The position numbers were made by a program, and so were the translations under genes. A stretch of 64,000 nt of DNA from Larus michahellis (lineage: Eukaryota > Chordata > Aves > Charadriiformes > Laridae): positions 3,663,001-3,727,000 of the forward strand of contig NC_133907.1 in the NCBI RefSeq assembly GCF_964199755.1. Direction: 5' to 3'. The notes under the pieces are model-generated. The model was given only the letters and a program-made list of their open reading frames with translations. It searched no databases and was not told the DNA's origin. Positions 24,473-39,400 of this stretch are shown piece after piece (position 1 is the first letter of the stretch; each line of letters begins with the position of its first letter).

Positions 24473-27400
24473 GTGAGAAAATTATAATCTTCTTTAGATT
24501 AATTTTGTAGAATTTAATTTTGTTTTTACCTACTCCAGATGTATATTGCAGTCTACTACAGCTATTGTCTTTATAGCACTAGTATGGCTAACTAATGGTA
24601 ACATATAAATTTAGATATCTTACTTGTGTTCCTTCCAGTAACTATTATTCGTATATGTATTATAATACCTTGCTGCATATTTGGCACAAGTCTTTCAGAA
24701 GTTCTCATGATGATAATGCTGTAACCCCTGGAGTCTGTTGAACGAGTGATATCTTGGGCACAGCTTAATTAAAATGGTCTATTTGAAGTAGCTTGATTAT
24801 ATGCTACCTGAAATGTGATAGCCCATGGACATGTTAATTTTTATTTATATCAATGCATTAAACCTTGGATAGTGATTCCAGTCATAAAAACATAAGTTGT
24901 TGCACTGTATCACACAGTGCAATAAACCTATTTTTAAGAAAAACTTCTGTTTAGATCTGCTATCATTTACTGCCAAACTATAGTATGACTGAATAAATGT
25001 TCCAAACTTAAAATGTTGCATCTTTATTTTGCCAAGGAAACCTCAAGAATTCAGTGTGGTTATTTTCTTCTCCTTCAAGGTAATATGGAAATGAAATCAA
25101 GTTGAATTCTTTGCACATTAGTTCAGTTTGCTCATCCGTATTTCCTCACTGGTTTTTGGTGCTCGGTACAGTAATTTTTATAATCCAAGTCAGGCAAGTT
25201 AATGAGTATTTCTTTCCATGCAGCATAAATAAATATTTGAAGGAAGCTTACGCTGTCAGGGAAGGTGTTTCCAAACACTAAAAACTCTCCCTTCTGAAAT
25301 TATTTTCTGCATGTAACGTTTTCATGATTTGACTTTTTAAGCTGTACTGTGAAAACTTCACAGACAAGTGATGGCTGAGTGTTAGAGATAATTGTTTTTC
25401 TCTCGCAGGTCTGTTTTGAATGTGGTGCGTTTAACCCCCAGTGGGTGAGTGTGACCTATGGAATTTGGATCTGTCTTGAGTGCTCAGGAAAACACCGAGG
25501 CTTGGGAGTTCACCTCAGGTCAGCCTTTCAAGCAGACGATGGACTGAGTTGGTTACCTCAGGTTGCATTATGGCTGTGAACAGAATGTATTGTTTTGGAA
25601 GGGTATAGAATGTCTCAATTCCAACGTTTCACTGGCAGTTTTGCTTCTTGCTCCCCTCCAAAGTGAGCTTTACTCTCTGTGTCTTGTCTGTAATTAGTTG
25701 GGGCGTGTGCTGCACCAGTGCAGCTATGTTATGCCCAGTTCTAGAAAGCAGTGTCTCTAGCTACATCTTGAGGTTGTGTGGTGGTGTTTGGTAGTACTGC
25801 ACTACTCTATTCTTTTAATCTTGTATAATCTTTATTGATTAAAAATTAAGTAGTGCTAGAGCAGCTTGAGAGTTGAGCAAAAGAAGTCACAGTATGCTTA
25901 CAGAATGTTTCTGTAGTGTATGCAAGTGTATAAAACAGTTTTATTCTGTTCAGGAGATATTTTTTTTTGTAATATAAATTATAGTTTTTGTTTTTTCCAA
26001 GAAACATGCTCAACTGAGATGGGAATCCATGGAATACTAACTGTTACGTGTTCTGGAGACGCACAGTGTGTGTATATATCATAGAGGCAGAGCATGGGAT
26101 AGTTATTAAATGAGAAAGGGAGAGAAAGTCCAGGAGGAAAATCACCAGAGCAAGGAGGCCGTTCAAAAGTATGTGCTTTGCTTTTCAATGGGTGATTTGA
26201 AGCTCATTAGTGAGTAGAAATTGCATAGGAAATGAGCGTTTGGAACTATTCCATATGTTACATGAAACTAAAAATGAAATTACTGAGATGAGGATATGGT
26301 GAAGGGTATTTCTTTAGGGACAAGAAGGAAGAAATCGGTCGAGATACAAGTTTTAAAAAGTTTCCTTGAGGATGATGTCTCACTTTTTTTGCCCCAGTGA
26401 CCTTGTATTTAACAATAGGGCACTGCTTGGGTTGTTTGTTTGTTTTTAATATAGTTTAATGAGCAGTATCAAGAATTTATGGCTCAAAGCAGAGTTGAGA
26501 TGCTAACTGCAGTCGTTAATGCCATGGGATGAGGTCAAGGAGTAGGCTATTTTAAACAGTTGAGCTGTCAGTACCTGGTGGTCATTATGAGCAGATGCAT
26601 GGAGTGGGACAGGAGGTGTCCTTGCAGGTCATTTAAGTGTAACTGTGAAAATAGACAGGGAAAGAAAATTGCAGTGTAAAGTAGTATGGGAAAAGTGTCT
26701 TTTATATTGTGGGTTAGGTTAATTTCTGGACTTGAAGAAAGCAGCTTTTTCCATCACTTGCATTCTATTGACTGCCTCCTTTAAGTGTCAATAAGTGGCA
26801 TGATTTTAGCTTATTTCAATGAGGATTTGACCCCCTTCTTATGATGATCCATCTTTCTATACTTGGAGAGTCTTCTCTAACATGTTTATACTCCCAACCT
26901 TCGAGATAGGTTGCAATAAGCTTCTTTTTTTGTGTGTGCGTCCCTGCTGATATAGCAGGAAATCATAACAAGCTGTGATTTTAATTTTTTTTTTTTAAAC
27001 TGCTTTTCAGTTTTGTGCGTTCTGTAACTATGGACAAATGGAAGGATATTGAGCTGGAGAAAATGAAGGCTGGAGGTAATAGCAAATTTCGAGAGTTCTT
27101 GGAATCTCAAGATGACTACGATCCCTGCTGGTCAATGCAAGAGAAGTACAACAGCAAAGCTGCAGCTCTTTTTAGAGATCAGGTAAGTTCAGTTGTGTCT
27201 GTCTTCTCATCCCCTGCTATCTGAAAATATCAAAGTACTTTGTAAGCACTTGTTTTTGAAGTAGGGGGAGGGAAGGTAGCAAGCCTTTGAACCTCTGCAG
27301 TGGTTCTTGAAAGGTGTAAGTCTTAGAGTGCTTCTTCCCAGCTCTTCTAAGAGTTTTCTTTAGAAACTTTCTTTTCTGCATTTAGCTGAGGCGGCTCAGA

Positions 27401-30400
27401 TTTTCATTGCTGCAATTTGTTGCAACCAGTGACTCAGTGGAGCTGTCCCAGTCCACAGTAGACAGTTTATTACTTCAGCAATACTGTTTTATCCAAAGTG
27501 ATTGTCGGTAAATCTTTTGTGTAGGTAGTAATAAAATGGCAAATTAATTTGCCAAATACTGGCAGGCCTATAAACAAATAAATTAGTAATTGTAATGGCA
27601 TTATCATTTCCTGGAGGTTTGGAATTTCCAAAAATGAAATGACAAACAACTTGAACTCGTGAACTTAGAGATTTGAAAGGGTACTGTATTTTTATGCTGA
27701 CCGTGCCATGGAGATGGTAAGAAGGTACGTTCTGCGCTCACTGGGATATCCCTGCAGCTTTGAAGTTTTTTGTGTGTGGTTTTCTGTGGCAAGGCCTTCA
27801 GAAATTTTATATTAACTTGCTGAAGTTGTGACTTGGATTGGAGGAGCGGTATGGGGTGAAGAGATGAAGTTCAGGTCCTTTGTTCGAAGGAGGCAGAGAG
27901 AACACTTAAATTCTGTGTATATGTTTCATCCACACTATGCTAGAGTATAAATCCACCTCTTTCTGTTCCTCCGTTATTCTGTGTTTAGTGCTTACATCTC
28001 TTTACTAATTTAGTTTTTCTTCTTCAAACTAAATTTGCCTGTTTGAAGAAGTTGCCTAAAATCAGTTGCCTGAAACAAAGCCAGCATTCAACAGGACCAG
28101 CGTATGACTTGTATGAAAACTTTGACCTAGCATTCTGATTATTCTCCTACTACTCCTAGGTAGCTACAGTAGCTGAAGGCAAGGAGTGGTCCATTGAAAC
28201 TTCTCCTGCCAGGAACTGGACCCCACCTCAGCCTAAAACATCTCTCTCTTCCACTCATCGGTATGTAGTCTTGTTACCTAATGGGATGTTCATGTTGATG
28301 TAGCAGCAGCAGGATCAAAACCCAATGTGTAAATGTCTGCTGGTTTTATACTGTTTATGGCATTGTCTGAGCAAGCATTTCTTTTGCTGAAGTTAAGGAA
28401 TGTGAGGTAGCAGGGCTTTAATTTCTGTAATAATTCCCACCTCCTCCACCTGAATCTTAAACCATGGCAGAGACAAGTAAGCAAGAGCAGAGGATGAGCC
28501 ACGCTGTTTTTATCTTGACTTGTAATGCACCTGAGACTAGTCATTGTGTCAGTCACACAGCGTGTGTCACAGCCTTGCCTTAACTGCAGTGCTCTTCCAG
28601 TTCGTGACTGAATGCACAAGAAGAAGAAACAGACTTTTTCCTTATGGGGCTAATTACTAATGGGAGCATCAAAGCTGGACCGCAGCAGTTTTGTTTTTCT
28701 GCTTTGGCATGCAGTGTTTGTTATTCTTTGCACTAAAGAATCAAGTTAACTGAAAAAGCAATTGTAAATCAAGTGAACAAGCGCTTCATGCTTGGCCATC
28801 ATCCAGCAAGTTCAGGGGCTAGCTGGAGTCTGAGTAGCACTGTCTGTGTGTGTGTCTACTGTTGCTTTATTCATTAAATACTCCAGTGGCTTTTAGTGGT
28901 TGCATTAGAGTTCCCTACTTGACAGACAAAAGAAATAATCAATTTTGCACCTGAACTATGATGATATATGTCAAGCTACGCTGCTGAGCTAGTGGTTTTT
29001 GCTTTATGGAGTTTGATTCTTAAATCTTTCATTTCAGTAGTTCTGCTGGACAGTCTCAGGCTGCAACTGCCTCTTCTGACAAGGCTTTTGAAGACTGGTT
29101 AAATGATGATGTCAACTCCTACCAAGGGTAATGCAATATTTATTAACTTTTTGAGTGCCTGACCCTCTAGCATAACACAGACCAGGCTGTTTTACTACAG
29201 CTACACAACTGTGATCCTGATTTACTAGTTAACAGTGACATCTTGTTTGCTATTAAAAATATTTTGATAACATATGATAAAGGGTAAGATGAAGGAAAGT
29301 GCCTCTTAATGCAATTACGTAACAAAAATGTTTGTAACTCAAAATGTTAGTGTGGTGGGCTACAGATTAGGGATTTTTTAGTGTATATAGTATCTTAAAG
29401 TGATTTTAGTTAAACTGTGGTATTTATAAAGATAACATTGTTTTCTTTTTTCTTTCCTTTTCTCACTTCCATGTATCGCTTTATTAGGATTTTACTTAGA
29501 CTTCTGATATCAGTGATCTGTTAAACCCAGAGGGTCATTAAGACCACATTAGCTTGCGTAGGGGACACTTTAATTTGCAAGGATTCACCAATGTATCCTT
29601 TTTGGTGTTATGTCTTTATGAAGTAAGTGGCTTTGTATTTTGTGTGCTAGGTGCTTTAGGACTTTTTTCCAGGTGTATTTTAAAGTCTGTTAAATGATTG
29701 TCATTCTTGCAGGCTTTTCAGTTTTTGTTCTACGGTTTTAACGAATGCATGCTAATACAGTTACTGTTTATTTATTTTCTTATGGTAGTGGCCAAGAGAA
29801 TCGCTATGTGGGGTTTGGAAACACAGTAAACCCTCCGAAAAAAGAGGATGACTTCCTGAATAATGCTATGTCTTCATTGTACTCGGTAAGGAAATGCTTG
29901 AAGCTTGCTGTGACCTGAATTACTATTTTCCTCTATTTTTTCCCCTGTTATGGGAATATAAACAGAGAAGAGAAACTATAGACTGCAATTAGATACAGGA
30001 AGATGTAGAGTATTGTTTTTATTCTCAAAAAGGGAAGAAAATACCGGTGGACTTGAAAAGGCAAGACGAAAGGAGAAGCTTTGGCAAAACTTAGGAATTA
30101 TGTCTGGTATCAGTTCATAGAAATAAGGAAATGAGGATATAGCAGTGGATTAAGAACTAATACTCAACAAGGTTTGGAAGGTAAAAAAAAGTTATTACCT
30201 GTTGGGAATAGCAGTTAGGCTGGTGATGCTCTAAACAGATTAACCATATTGGGTATGTTCAGTGGAAAGCAACTGAAATGTGTGTGTTCATGGGTGCCAG
30301 AAGCCCTGAGCAGTGATGGAAACATTTGAAATATTTGTGGCAGGGTGTGAAGAGATAACAGCATATGGTTGAACAGTTGTCACGATTAAAGTAGAGATAG

Positions 30401-33400
30401 TGAAAGATGCATTGTTGAAGGAAAATGGGAATAAAGTCGGAGCCAGTCAGGGACATATTGGTGCTTTGATAGGCTGCAAAGTAAAAGTGTTGAACAATAT
30501 TTGGGATTTGGAGACACTTTGAAATACAGTAAGGTTTTCTTCCAGGATGAGTGGCCAGTAGTCTTCTGTAGAGCCCCGTCAGTCTAAATATCTACACCAG
30601 GTTCCATTGTTTATTTGGTTTAAAAAATATATAATAATTTCACTAGACCATAATAGAAAACTTGAACTTTGAACTGTATTCTAGGTGGTTCCACAAGGTG
30701 CTTAACGTAGGTCTGCTGAATATTTTCTAGGTGTGTCATAAATTATAGGCCAGAGAGTTCAGATTAGAAACCACATCTCTAATGTACTGCAGATGTGTTA
30801 AGACAACACAGGAGGGATGGCACCGTGTTGTCCAAGTTACTGTCAACCATTATTTGAATACATGATCTCATTGAAACTTATGATTAAAATGCCCTCTTGT
30901 GACCACAGATACATACTACAATTTTAAGTCATTTATTACAGTGAGACCGAATATTTGCGTGCATAGTCATCCTAGTGAGGAAACCAATTTTTCTTCCAGT
31001 GCGTATGATTGGTTTTCCCCACCCATACTACATTTATGTATAGACATTATTTTCTGCTGTTATATATCAGGAATGTTTTCTGTAGAATTCACACCGACTA
31101 CACTATCCAACTCATTCTGTAAAGAACAGATGTAATTGCAGTTTAGGTTTGTCTTGAGGCCCTTGAGGCTCTGCTTAGCATAAAAACTATGAGACACATC
31201 ACTTTGCCTTTCTTGCTATTGGTGACATAATTATCTTTCAATGTGTCAGCACAGAACAAGAAGGACAACTAATGAAGAGACTTCAAAAGTATAGGCAAAA
31301 ATATTTTTTGCTGCTTTTTTTTTAAAAAATGTCCCCTCAACCTAAATATGTGGTGGTTTATTTGTTTTGCTTTTAAAGATAAATTTTTTTATCTTTAAGG
31401 TTTTAGTGTCTTTTTTTGTTCTCTTACTTGCCTTGACTGGGGGAGGGATTTCTTTTTTTTCATGTAGCCATTTTTAGTAGAATAACACCTGAAGCACTTG
31501 GGTTTGTTCATATCGCAGCCATTTTGATACAAATAGCGGAAGTTCATTGCTATGTTACAGTTAAGTGGGAGACTATAATTTTTGCTTTTACTAGCAAGTA
31601 ATTCTTATGCCTACAGGACAAGCTGTACTGGAGAACATTTTGACTTAATTTGACATGTAATAGTGAGCACTTGGTTATTCACTCTTATTCACACATAGCT
31701 TACGACATTCTGCTTTCTTTAAAGGGATGGAGCAGTTTTACAACTGGAGCAAGCAAGATTGCCTCGGCTGCTAAAGAGGGTGTAAGTAAACAAAATATAT
31801 TTCAGTGTAATTCTTGTAAACTCAGAGATTCTGTTAGTGTTCTAATAGAGATGTACCTTTAAAAGTATTACCAAGACAAACTAAACTGTGCTCTTTGTGT
31901 ATCTTTGCCTATAGCATATGAAATAGATGCACAATGAATGCAGATCTCTGCCTTAACTATTTTTCATGTTTCTGGATGGACATTTTTGTAAATTTATCCA
32001 CTGGATGTAAACATCAAGAAAGAAATTAACTGCCATTTTTATACTCCCTTGAGAAACAAAAAAAAAATTATTTCTAAAGCAGAAATTTCGGTCTACGCCA
32101 AATAAGGCTGAATTTCATTCTTCAACGGGAATATAATACCAAGTTACAAATTGCTGATGGTTTTATATTTTTTCTGTCATTTGACTGCTCTGTAACTACA
32201 GCATTTTTCTGTAAGTTTAAATAGAAATCTTGTTGGGCAGAAATTGTGCCCGGAGGGGACGCTTTGGGAAAAACTGAGGCATGGTCTTCACGCTTTGCGT
32301 GTTCTTCAAATTTGCACACTTAGGTGACAGTGATTTGACTAACTGTAGACTAAAACCAGAGGAAATAAAAATGTATTATATTTTACATAGATGATGATGG
32401 AAAGAGATTAAATATTTTAGTGAAAATAATGCATTACAACTTTTTTCAGTTTTGCTTAGTTTCATGAACGTAGCAGTTACCTCTTACTTTGTGTGACATC
32501 ATGAGGCAAAAATATTGCGACTCATCTGCATTGGCTCACTAAGGTCTACTCTATATTGAAGACCCTTTCTTACCCTTTGTTGTAAGTTGAGAAAGACCAA
32601 TGCTTCTGCAGAGTGATCTGGAACGGCAGAGGTGGTGATATGGGAATTCATTGTTGCACTGAAATTCTGTCAGAGATCCATTCATCTTTGAGAGGATCAT
32701 GCATCATTTCTAATATGTGTATTTAAAAATCAAAGGTTTTATTCCTAGTAAACTTGGATGTATTTGCTTCTTTCACAGGCTACCAGATTTGGATCTCAAG
32801 CAAGTCAAAAGGTGATTATAGATTTAGCTCTGTCTTATTGACTGTAATTGGCTTTAAATGTCATGTATTTGCCTGCATCGATTGATTTAGACTTAGAATC
32901 ATAGATTATCTCAAGTTGGAAGGGACCTATAAGGATCATCATGTCTTCAACTCCCTGCTTCTCTCAGGACTTGATCATCAACAGACCAGTATGTTTTTCC
33001 TTCGTGGTGAACAGTAATTTTTAGGTTCTAGCTTTTATTTCCATGGGAATTGCAATCAACTGCAGTGATCAAATTAAGCAAGACGTAAACAGTGATACTC
33101 TGCTCTGTATAACTGTTGCACGTATTGGAGAGGCAGTACAATGAAATGCTTTAATTCATGCTTGCAAACTTAAAATACTCTTATTTTTGTGAACCTTAAA
33201 CGTGGTTTACCTTGAAGTAGTTTTCTTGGTGATATAATATAATGCAAGCCATCTTTTCATTGCGAAAGCCTAATAAGATATTACAAATGTGAACTGGTTA
33301 ATATTGTTATTAAATTGATTTGCTTTTTTATTTAAAAAAGTAGCAATTACAAAAGCATTTTCTCTTTCAAGCTGGGGTTAAAACAGAGACAGTCAGACCT

Positions 33401-36400
33401 GAGTTACAGAGAGCTCTGACATACGCAAGATCTGTTTGCATGTAAAAGTTTAAAATTCAGATGTAAAAATGTGGTCTTTTAAAAAAAAAAAAAAAAAAGT
33501 ATTCTTAATGTACCAAAGTTCTGAGTGAGAGAGGGCTTACATGTATTAACATATGATACAGAGAGTTTTACTTTGAACTATGTCTTGTATTAGCCTGGCA
33601 TGCTTTCTTGTATGCGTAGGGTGCTATTGCTCAAAACAGATGTGGAACTGCAGGTGTTGGTGTTCAAACAGATGTATGCAGTAGGATGTTAATACTACAA
33701 ATAGCCAACCTTGCGCATGTTTTGCAACAGAAATGTCTTGTTAAAGCACCCAAACCTGATACTTAGAAGCTTTAAAGTATTTGCTGCTTGGCTTATGTAA
33801 GAAAAACTAAGTGTTCTACAACTCTTGCTCTTTCACTCCTTCCAGCAGTTTCCCTTTTAGAAAACTGTTCTTCCTTTAGTATTATTAGGAAATGTAAATA
33901 TAATATTAAGTGTAAAAGCTCATCATACCTACTGACAAGAACCACAGCAACATGGTGCTCCAGAGTCTAAGCTGTGTTACTGAAGCTTAAATTTTGTTCC
34001 TGAAACATCTGATCTTTTGCTCTGTAGAACAGATTTAGCATCTTTTTGATGTAATATATTGGTTAAAAGTACATTTGCTCTCCAGTGACCAAACGTATTC
34101 ACTGTTTGTCTTGTCAGTAGATGTTAAAATTGGTAAAGGTTCATGCTACTTAACTTGCTTGAAAAAATGCTGCCAATTTTTTGCTAAAAGCTGCTTCTAC
34201 CTTCCTTGCTCTTTCTCTTTTGCTGTCTGGGTAAAGTTTTGGGGCTACAAGCAGCAGCCAGAGCCGGTAACGCCGTCCCGTGTATTCTTGTGCATGGACT
34301 CCTTGTCACTGTTCGTGCTCAATATGTGCATTTGCTCTTGAGCTGTCTTTTCTTTTTTTTACCAAGTCAGACCTGTTTAGAGTGATGTTTTGTGTTTCAT
34401 ACAGTAATGTTTTTTCAAACCTATTTAAAATAGGTTAAATTGGATAGAGATATCCAAGGTCTGTACTCTCAGAAAACATACTGTACTCTTGTCCATGCTC
34501 TTCATAAACACAGATGACTTCAGGATTTCTGTTTGCATGTCTGATCCAGGGATGCAGTATACCAAGAACTACCCTGGGATGTTGTTTGGAGGCAGACTCT
34601 TTAATAATGCACTGTTATCTAGTGTTTGTAATGGTGGTTAAGATGCTATCCTAAAGTCAACAGTAGTAAAGATGAGGAAGCGATTCAGATGGAAACACAA
34701 TTGTATCCAAAATTATGTGGTTGAGTAAATGGGATAATATGAGAATTCTTCTGAATTCTAGCAAAGGCTTCACTTAGCATACCTGAACTGTTAGTCTTAC
34801 TGCATTACACTCTTTATGAACATAAACAGTCTGCCAGATTTAGTAGACTCTGAAGGATTTTTTTAAAGATGAAAAATCCCCTTTCTTGTTTTTTTTAAGC
34901 ACTTTGTAGCCTCACTTCCAATGGAAACAAGCCTCATGTGATTTGCAGTTATGTTTCTTACTAGGTGCAAATGGGGTTACCTTTTGCCTTTGCCTTCTCA
35001 AATAACCTTTGAGCTGGTAAGGAGCAGAAGTATTGGAGATGCTGGTGGTTGGGTAGAGGGGAGATCCTAGTAGTGCTCTGGCGAAGGGAAAGGCCTTTTA
35101 GACACCTGGGAATCTGTGGAGGGAAGATGCTCCAGGTGCTCCATCCCCAGGAAGAACATGAATGAAGGCTCACACCCTAACCAATGTTAGCACTAAGATA
35201 TAAACTCTTAGGAAATGAAACCTCATTAGTCTCTGCTAACGTTTAGGACTAATGTTTGTCGCGCAAGCACATTGGCCCTTTTGGATTAATTGGGCTAATT
35301 CAGAAGGTAATTGGTATAATACGGCAATTCTGAAGAAAAGTTTAAATCAATCAAAGCTTATAATGGAAGTAAGGAAAGGAATGATTTCACATGAAACATT
35401 TGCACACCTTGCTGTCTGTGTCAATATCATCTTACAAAAGTAATTTTGTGACTTACGCTTTGGGCTTACATTTTTGTAAGATGCCTCTGAAGTGCAATAT
35501 CCTTGTGCATCTTGTTCTGGATTGCAATAGATTTCTGAAGTTCGTTGTTTTCTCTCCCTGCAAACCTGGACCTGTAAAAAAAGATTACAAAAATCTTCTG
35601 TCACAGCTAGGCCTCTTGTGTATTTCTTAGAAACAATTAGGCTGTTATTAATAGATGACAATAGCAGCACTACAAGACAGAAGAATTGGTGAAAAATTGG
35701 CCAGAAAGATCTAAATCTACAAGTAATTCCATTAGTAAGGAAAAATAAGAGTGGATGAGGTCAGTTCTTCCAAATACTCAGCTGCAGGCATTAGCAAGGT
35801 GCCTGTCTTCCAGGCTGTTGCTGGTTGAACTGTTGCTTCTGCTTCCAGTGCAAGGTCAGTCTTTGCTTGGGCTCTGGGCATCTCCAACAGCCTATTGCCA
35901 TGTGCATCTGTTTTTAATTTATTTTCTTTTAATGTTTTCTGCAGCACTGTACTGTGTGTGCTTTTCAGCTCATCCTGCTTGTATGAATCAAAGCTTAAGG
36001 TTTCACGTGTTTTTGGAGATACTGCTGAAAAATTAGCCTGCAGAAGATGTTGGCTGTGTTTGGTTTTGTTTTCTTTCTTTTTTTTTTTTTTTAAAAAAAA
36101 AAAAGGAAAATATAACTGACTTTCTTTTGTTTTGCTTTTAAATAGGCGTCAGAGTTAGGTCAGACATTAAATGAAAATGTTCTCAAACCTGCACAGGAAA
36201 AGGTAACTTGGAAACTAGTGAATTACTTGCAGAACGTGGTTACGCTGACTTAGGGAGTGCTTGTTTCCTCCTGCCACAACTGCCCAGTTCGTTGGTGTGT
36301 CCTTCTGTTTTTTCATATTACTAACACAGTAGCAAATGGGAAACATCAAGTAACTCAAAGCTAGTATGCCACCAAAGAAAGCTTAATGAGGGTAATTTCC

Positions 36401-39400
36401 CTCCAGCAATCTTTCCCATGTCCACAAGAGTCTGTTACATTCTTCCCCGTTAGATACTATTTTATAAATTTCATGCTTTCGATAATGGAAGATGAGACAA
36501 GATGAAAATGCACCATAAATTGATATAAAAATAAGTTCTCAAAAAAAAAAACCCCTATTAGTAGTATCTTTGAGTGATAAGTTCATAGTGTTTTACCCAT
36601 CTATTGGCCAGCATTGTTTTAGTTCAGCTTTGAGCCACTGTAGTTCATCTGCTGCCTCATCGGGGGCAATAGAATTTGGGGCAAAGTATATGTTTAAGAT
36701 GAATGGAGCCAATTTATCAACAGAAGTAACATGTTCTTGCAACCTTTATTTTGTATTTGTTCAGAATATTCTGGTAGTCAGCTAAAAGCAAGTTTTGCAT
36801 GCATTCATATGCAAACCATGGTCTAAAGTAACATTTTGATTAGCTTTTCTAGTTACTTTGGTGTTTCTAGGAAACTAGTTTGAAGCAGGTTTTCATCTTC
36901 CCTTTACCATTGTTAGTGACCAAAACCATGAGGCTAATGGCACTTCCAACACCAGATGGAAGAAAGCACAAATGCCGACCTGAGTAAATACAGATACTCA
37001 ACTAGTGGGCATAAAAAAAAAAAGCAAGGCAGTCCTCCTAAGTGACTAGTGATCGCTGATACTACAGATGTTAGTCAGAGATTCTCCCTAGTGTCAAATG
37101 TTGCCTTCCTGTTTCATATGTTAAAAAAAAGTACACCTTTCCCATTTGGCATACATTTCTTCTGTGCTTCTGGAATTTTGGATAAGCTCCAAAATTTTGA
37201 TGAAGTCTTTTCTGAGAATGTGGTGCTCTACTTACCAATGTACCTTTTCCCAAAATACATTGGTTTTGATAAAGCAGACTAATTTTGCTCTCGTAAGAGA
37301 AGCAGTGCCACTACTTTGGGATATGGATTAATTTTCAGTTTGAAAAGGGTGGTTTAATCACATTACAAAATAATTTCTCTTGCATTACCTTTATTAATTC
37401 AACGTTCTTTACATAGCATTTCAAATCACAGGAGAAGACTCTAATTGATTTCCTATTCCCTAGAATTATTCACAACGTATTTCAGAGTGCTTAGATGCAT
37501 TATTTTCAGGGTTATTTTTAGAGTGCATTTTCTTGAGCTGATTTTATTTTGTAGGACAACTTAATGAGGCAGGTTGCATTCTATTTAAAAAAAAAAAAAA
37601 AAAGAAAGAGAAAAGGTCCATTTCCCTTAGCATGTTGTGCTGTTAGTTCTAAGTACGTGTTACTTTCTGAAATAAGCATTTAGTGATGACTGCCTGGCAC
37701 ATACATGGTTACATAAAGTCATCTGCTTTGGAACAGCTGCCACTTATTAATTGGTGAAAGACAGCAATTTTATTGTGGTTGACCAAAGTTCAAAGCCCTT
37801 TTAATATCTAAATAAGCATGTATAAAAGACAGAGAATAAAATGGATCCGATAGATTTTTAATCTTTCCAAACAAAATCTTTTTATATAGTAAAATATATT
37901 TATAAAATATCATGTTTGCACATTTTTTTTGTACTGGTGTTTTTGTGCTCATTATTAGTGTAATGACACCTTCCTCAAACTTCAAAGGACTGAGGTTCAC
38001 TCCATTAGACATCAATGGACTTTGTCATTTTCTTCACTTTAGTAGCTTTGACTTAAGTATATTTTGATTCACTTTGGGTCTTTTTTACACTTTTTGGTTT
38101 TAGCTGTTACACACAACTTAGCTTGTCTTAAGGTTTCAATAATACTTAGTTTTATGACTAATTACCGATACTTTGATTCATGTAGGTGAAAGAGGGGAAA
38201 ATATTTGAGGAGGTCACCATGGGGGTGTCACAGTGGGCCAGCAAGGTATGAAGTGGCCTGCCTGCCTTCCAGGAGGCCAAACAGTGAGCCAGTCTCCATA
38301 TTCTTATGAAAAGCTTGTAGTGAAAATGAAACAAAAGCACAACACAGCTTTAGTCTCTGCTTGTGTTGAATACAGAAATTTTGAGTGTAATTTTCAGTAT
38401 GCAGTACTTCTTTTGGGGTGTTAAAAAGCAATACAGGCCTGATGTAACAGTTTTAACCAAGGGCATGGTGTAGAGTTATAAGACAGACGGCGTCCCAAAT
38501 GCAAAAAGAAAATGTCAGCTGGAGAATATGGAGACAGCTTGCGTTATATTTGTACGGTTAAACTTACTAATGTCTTGTACCTTTTTTCTTTATCTTCTTT
38601 TGCTGTCATTGCTTGGTAATGTGGTAAGTGCTCTCTACAGCTGCTAAGTACAGAAGTGCTGCACAATCTAATACCTATTTTGATAACTTATACAAGTTAC
38701 CTCGGAGGGTCTGTCTTTCTAGCACTGTGAAGGTCAGCACTGCAAGCTCTATCATGTACCAGCTTAGTGCCTTAGATGTTGGGAATATTTGGATAAATTA
38801 AGTGATGTTACCTGTTCTGTTTAAGCCTAGCAACTTTGTCTGAATTGTGGGATTCATCCTCTGTATCTGTGACTTAGAATAGTGCTTCCATGGGTGTCAC
38901 TTCAGAATTTGTGTTTCTATTACAATTCCAGTCCATTATAATAACCCCCGAGGGATTCTCCTAGCAGTCATGTTTCTTCTGGAACTCAGCTTTTGGCCTC
39001 TTTTTACATGGGCAGTGATGAAATGAGGGGGAAGGAGTTTTTTAGAACAGTAGAAATGTAAATACTAATTACATGAATTGTAACATCAAAACATCAGTTC
39101 TGTCATTAAGTTTAATTTTATGTAAGGAGTAATTCCAGAATTTTTCTCAAGGAAGTCTAGGAGAAAATTCAAAAGCTGTTATTGACGATGATCTGGGAAA
39201 AAGCTGAACTTGACGTACTTTTCACATCTTCCAGCAGCACGATGCTGTCAAATATATGTTCTTTACATCAACCACGTGACTTCCCACCAAAAATACTCAT
39301 AGTTGTGAGCGAGCTTTTCCGATGAAACGTTTTCTCTTTATCAGAACAATTGGAGGAATGTGTTGTGGCTTTTGCTGTTAGACTTGGAAGAGGTGTTGGT

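Larger units (their letters stand above)
24473..31724 (+). other. ARFGAP1: ARFGAP1 introns 2-7
   Basis: The introns are 24473-25408, 25519-27010, 27183-28159, 28261-29037, 29128-29788 and 29886-31724. All are GT-AG. I see AT-rich unique sequence with poly-T tracts and no convincing nested gene, snoRNA or repeat element. Confidence 0.6.

Noticed and set aside
25519-25579. In-frame extension of ARFGAP1 exon 3
   Set aside because: It reads through a good GTCAGC donor; using the donor restores the exact family sequence [13 protein letters not shown] with exon 4.
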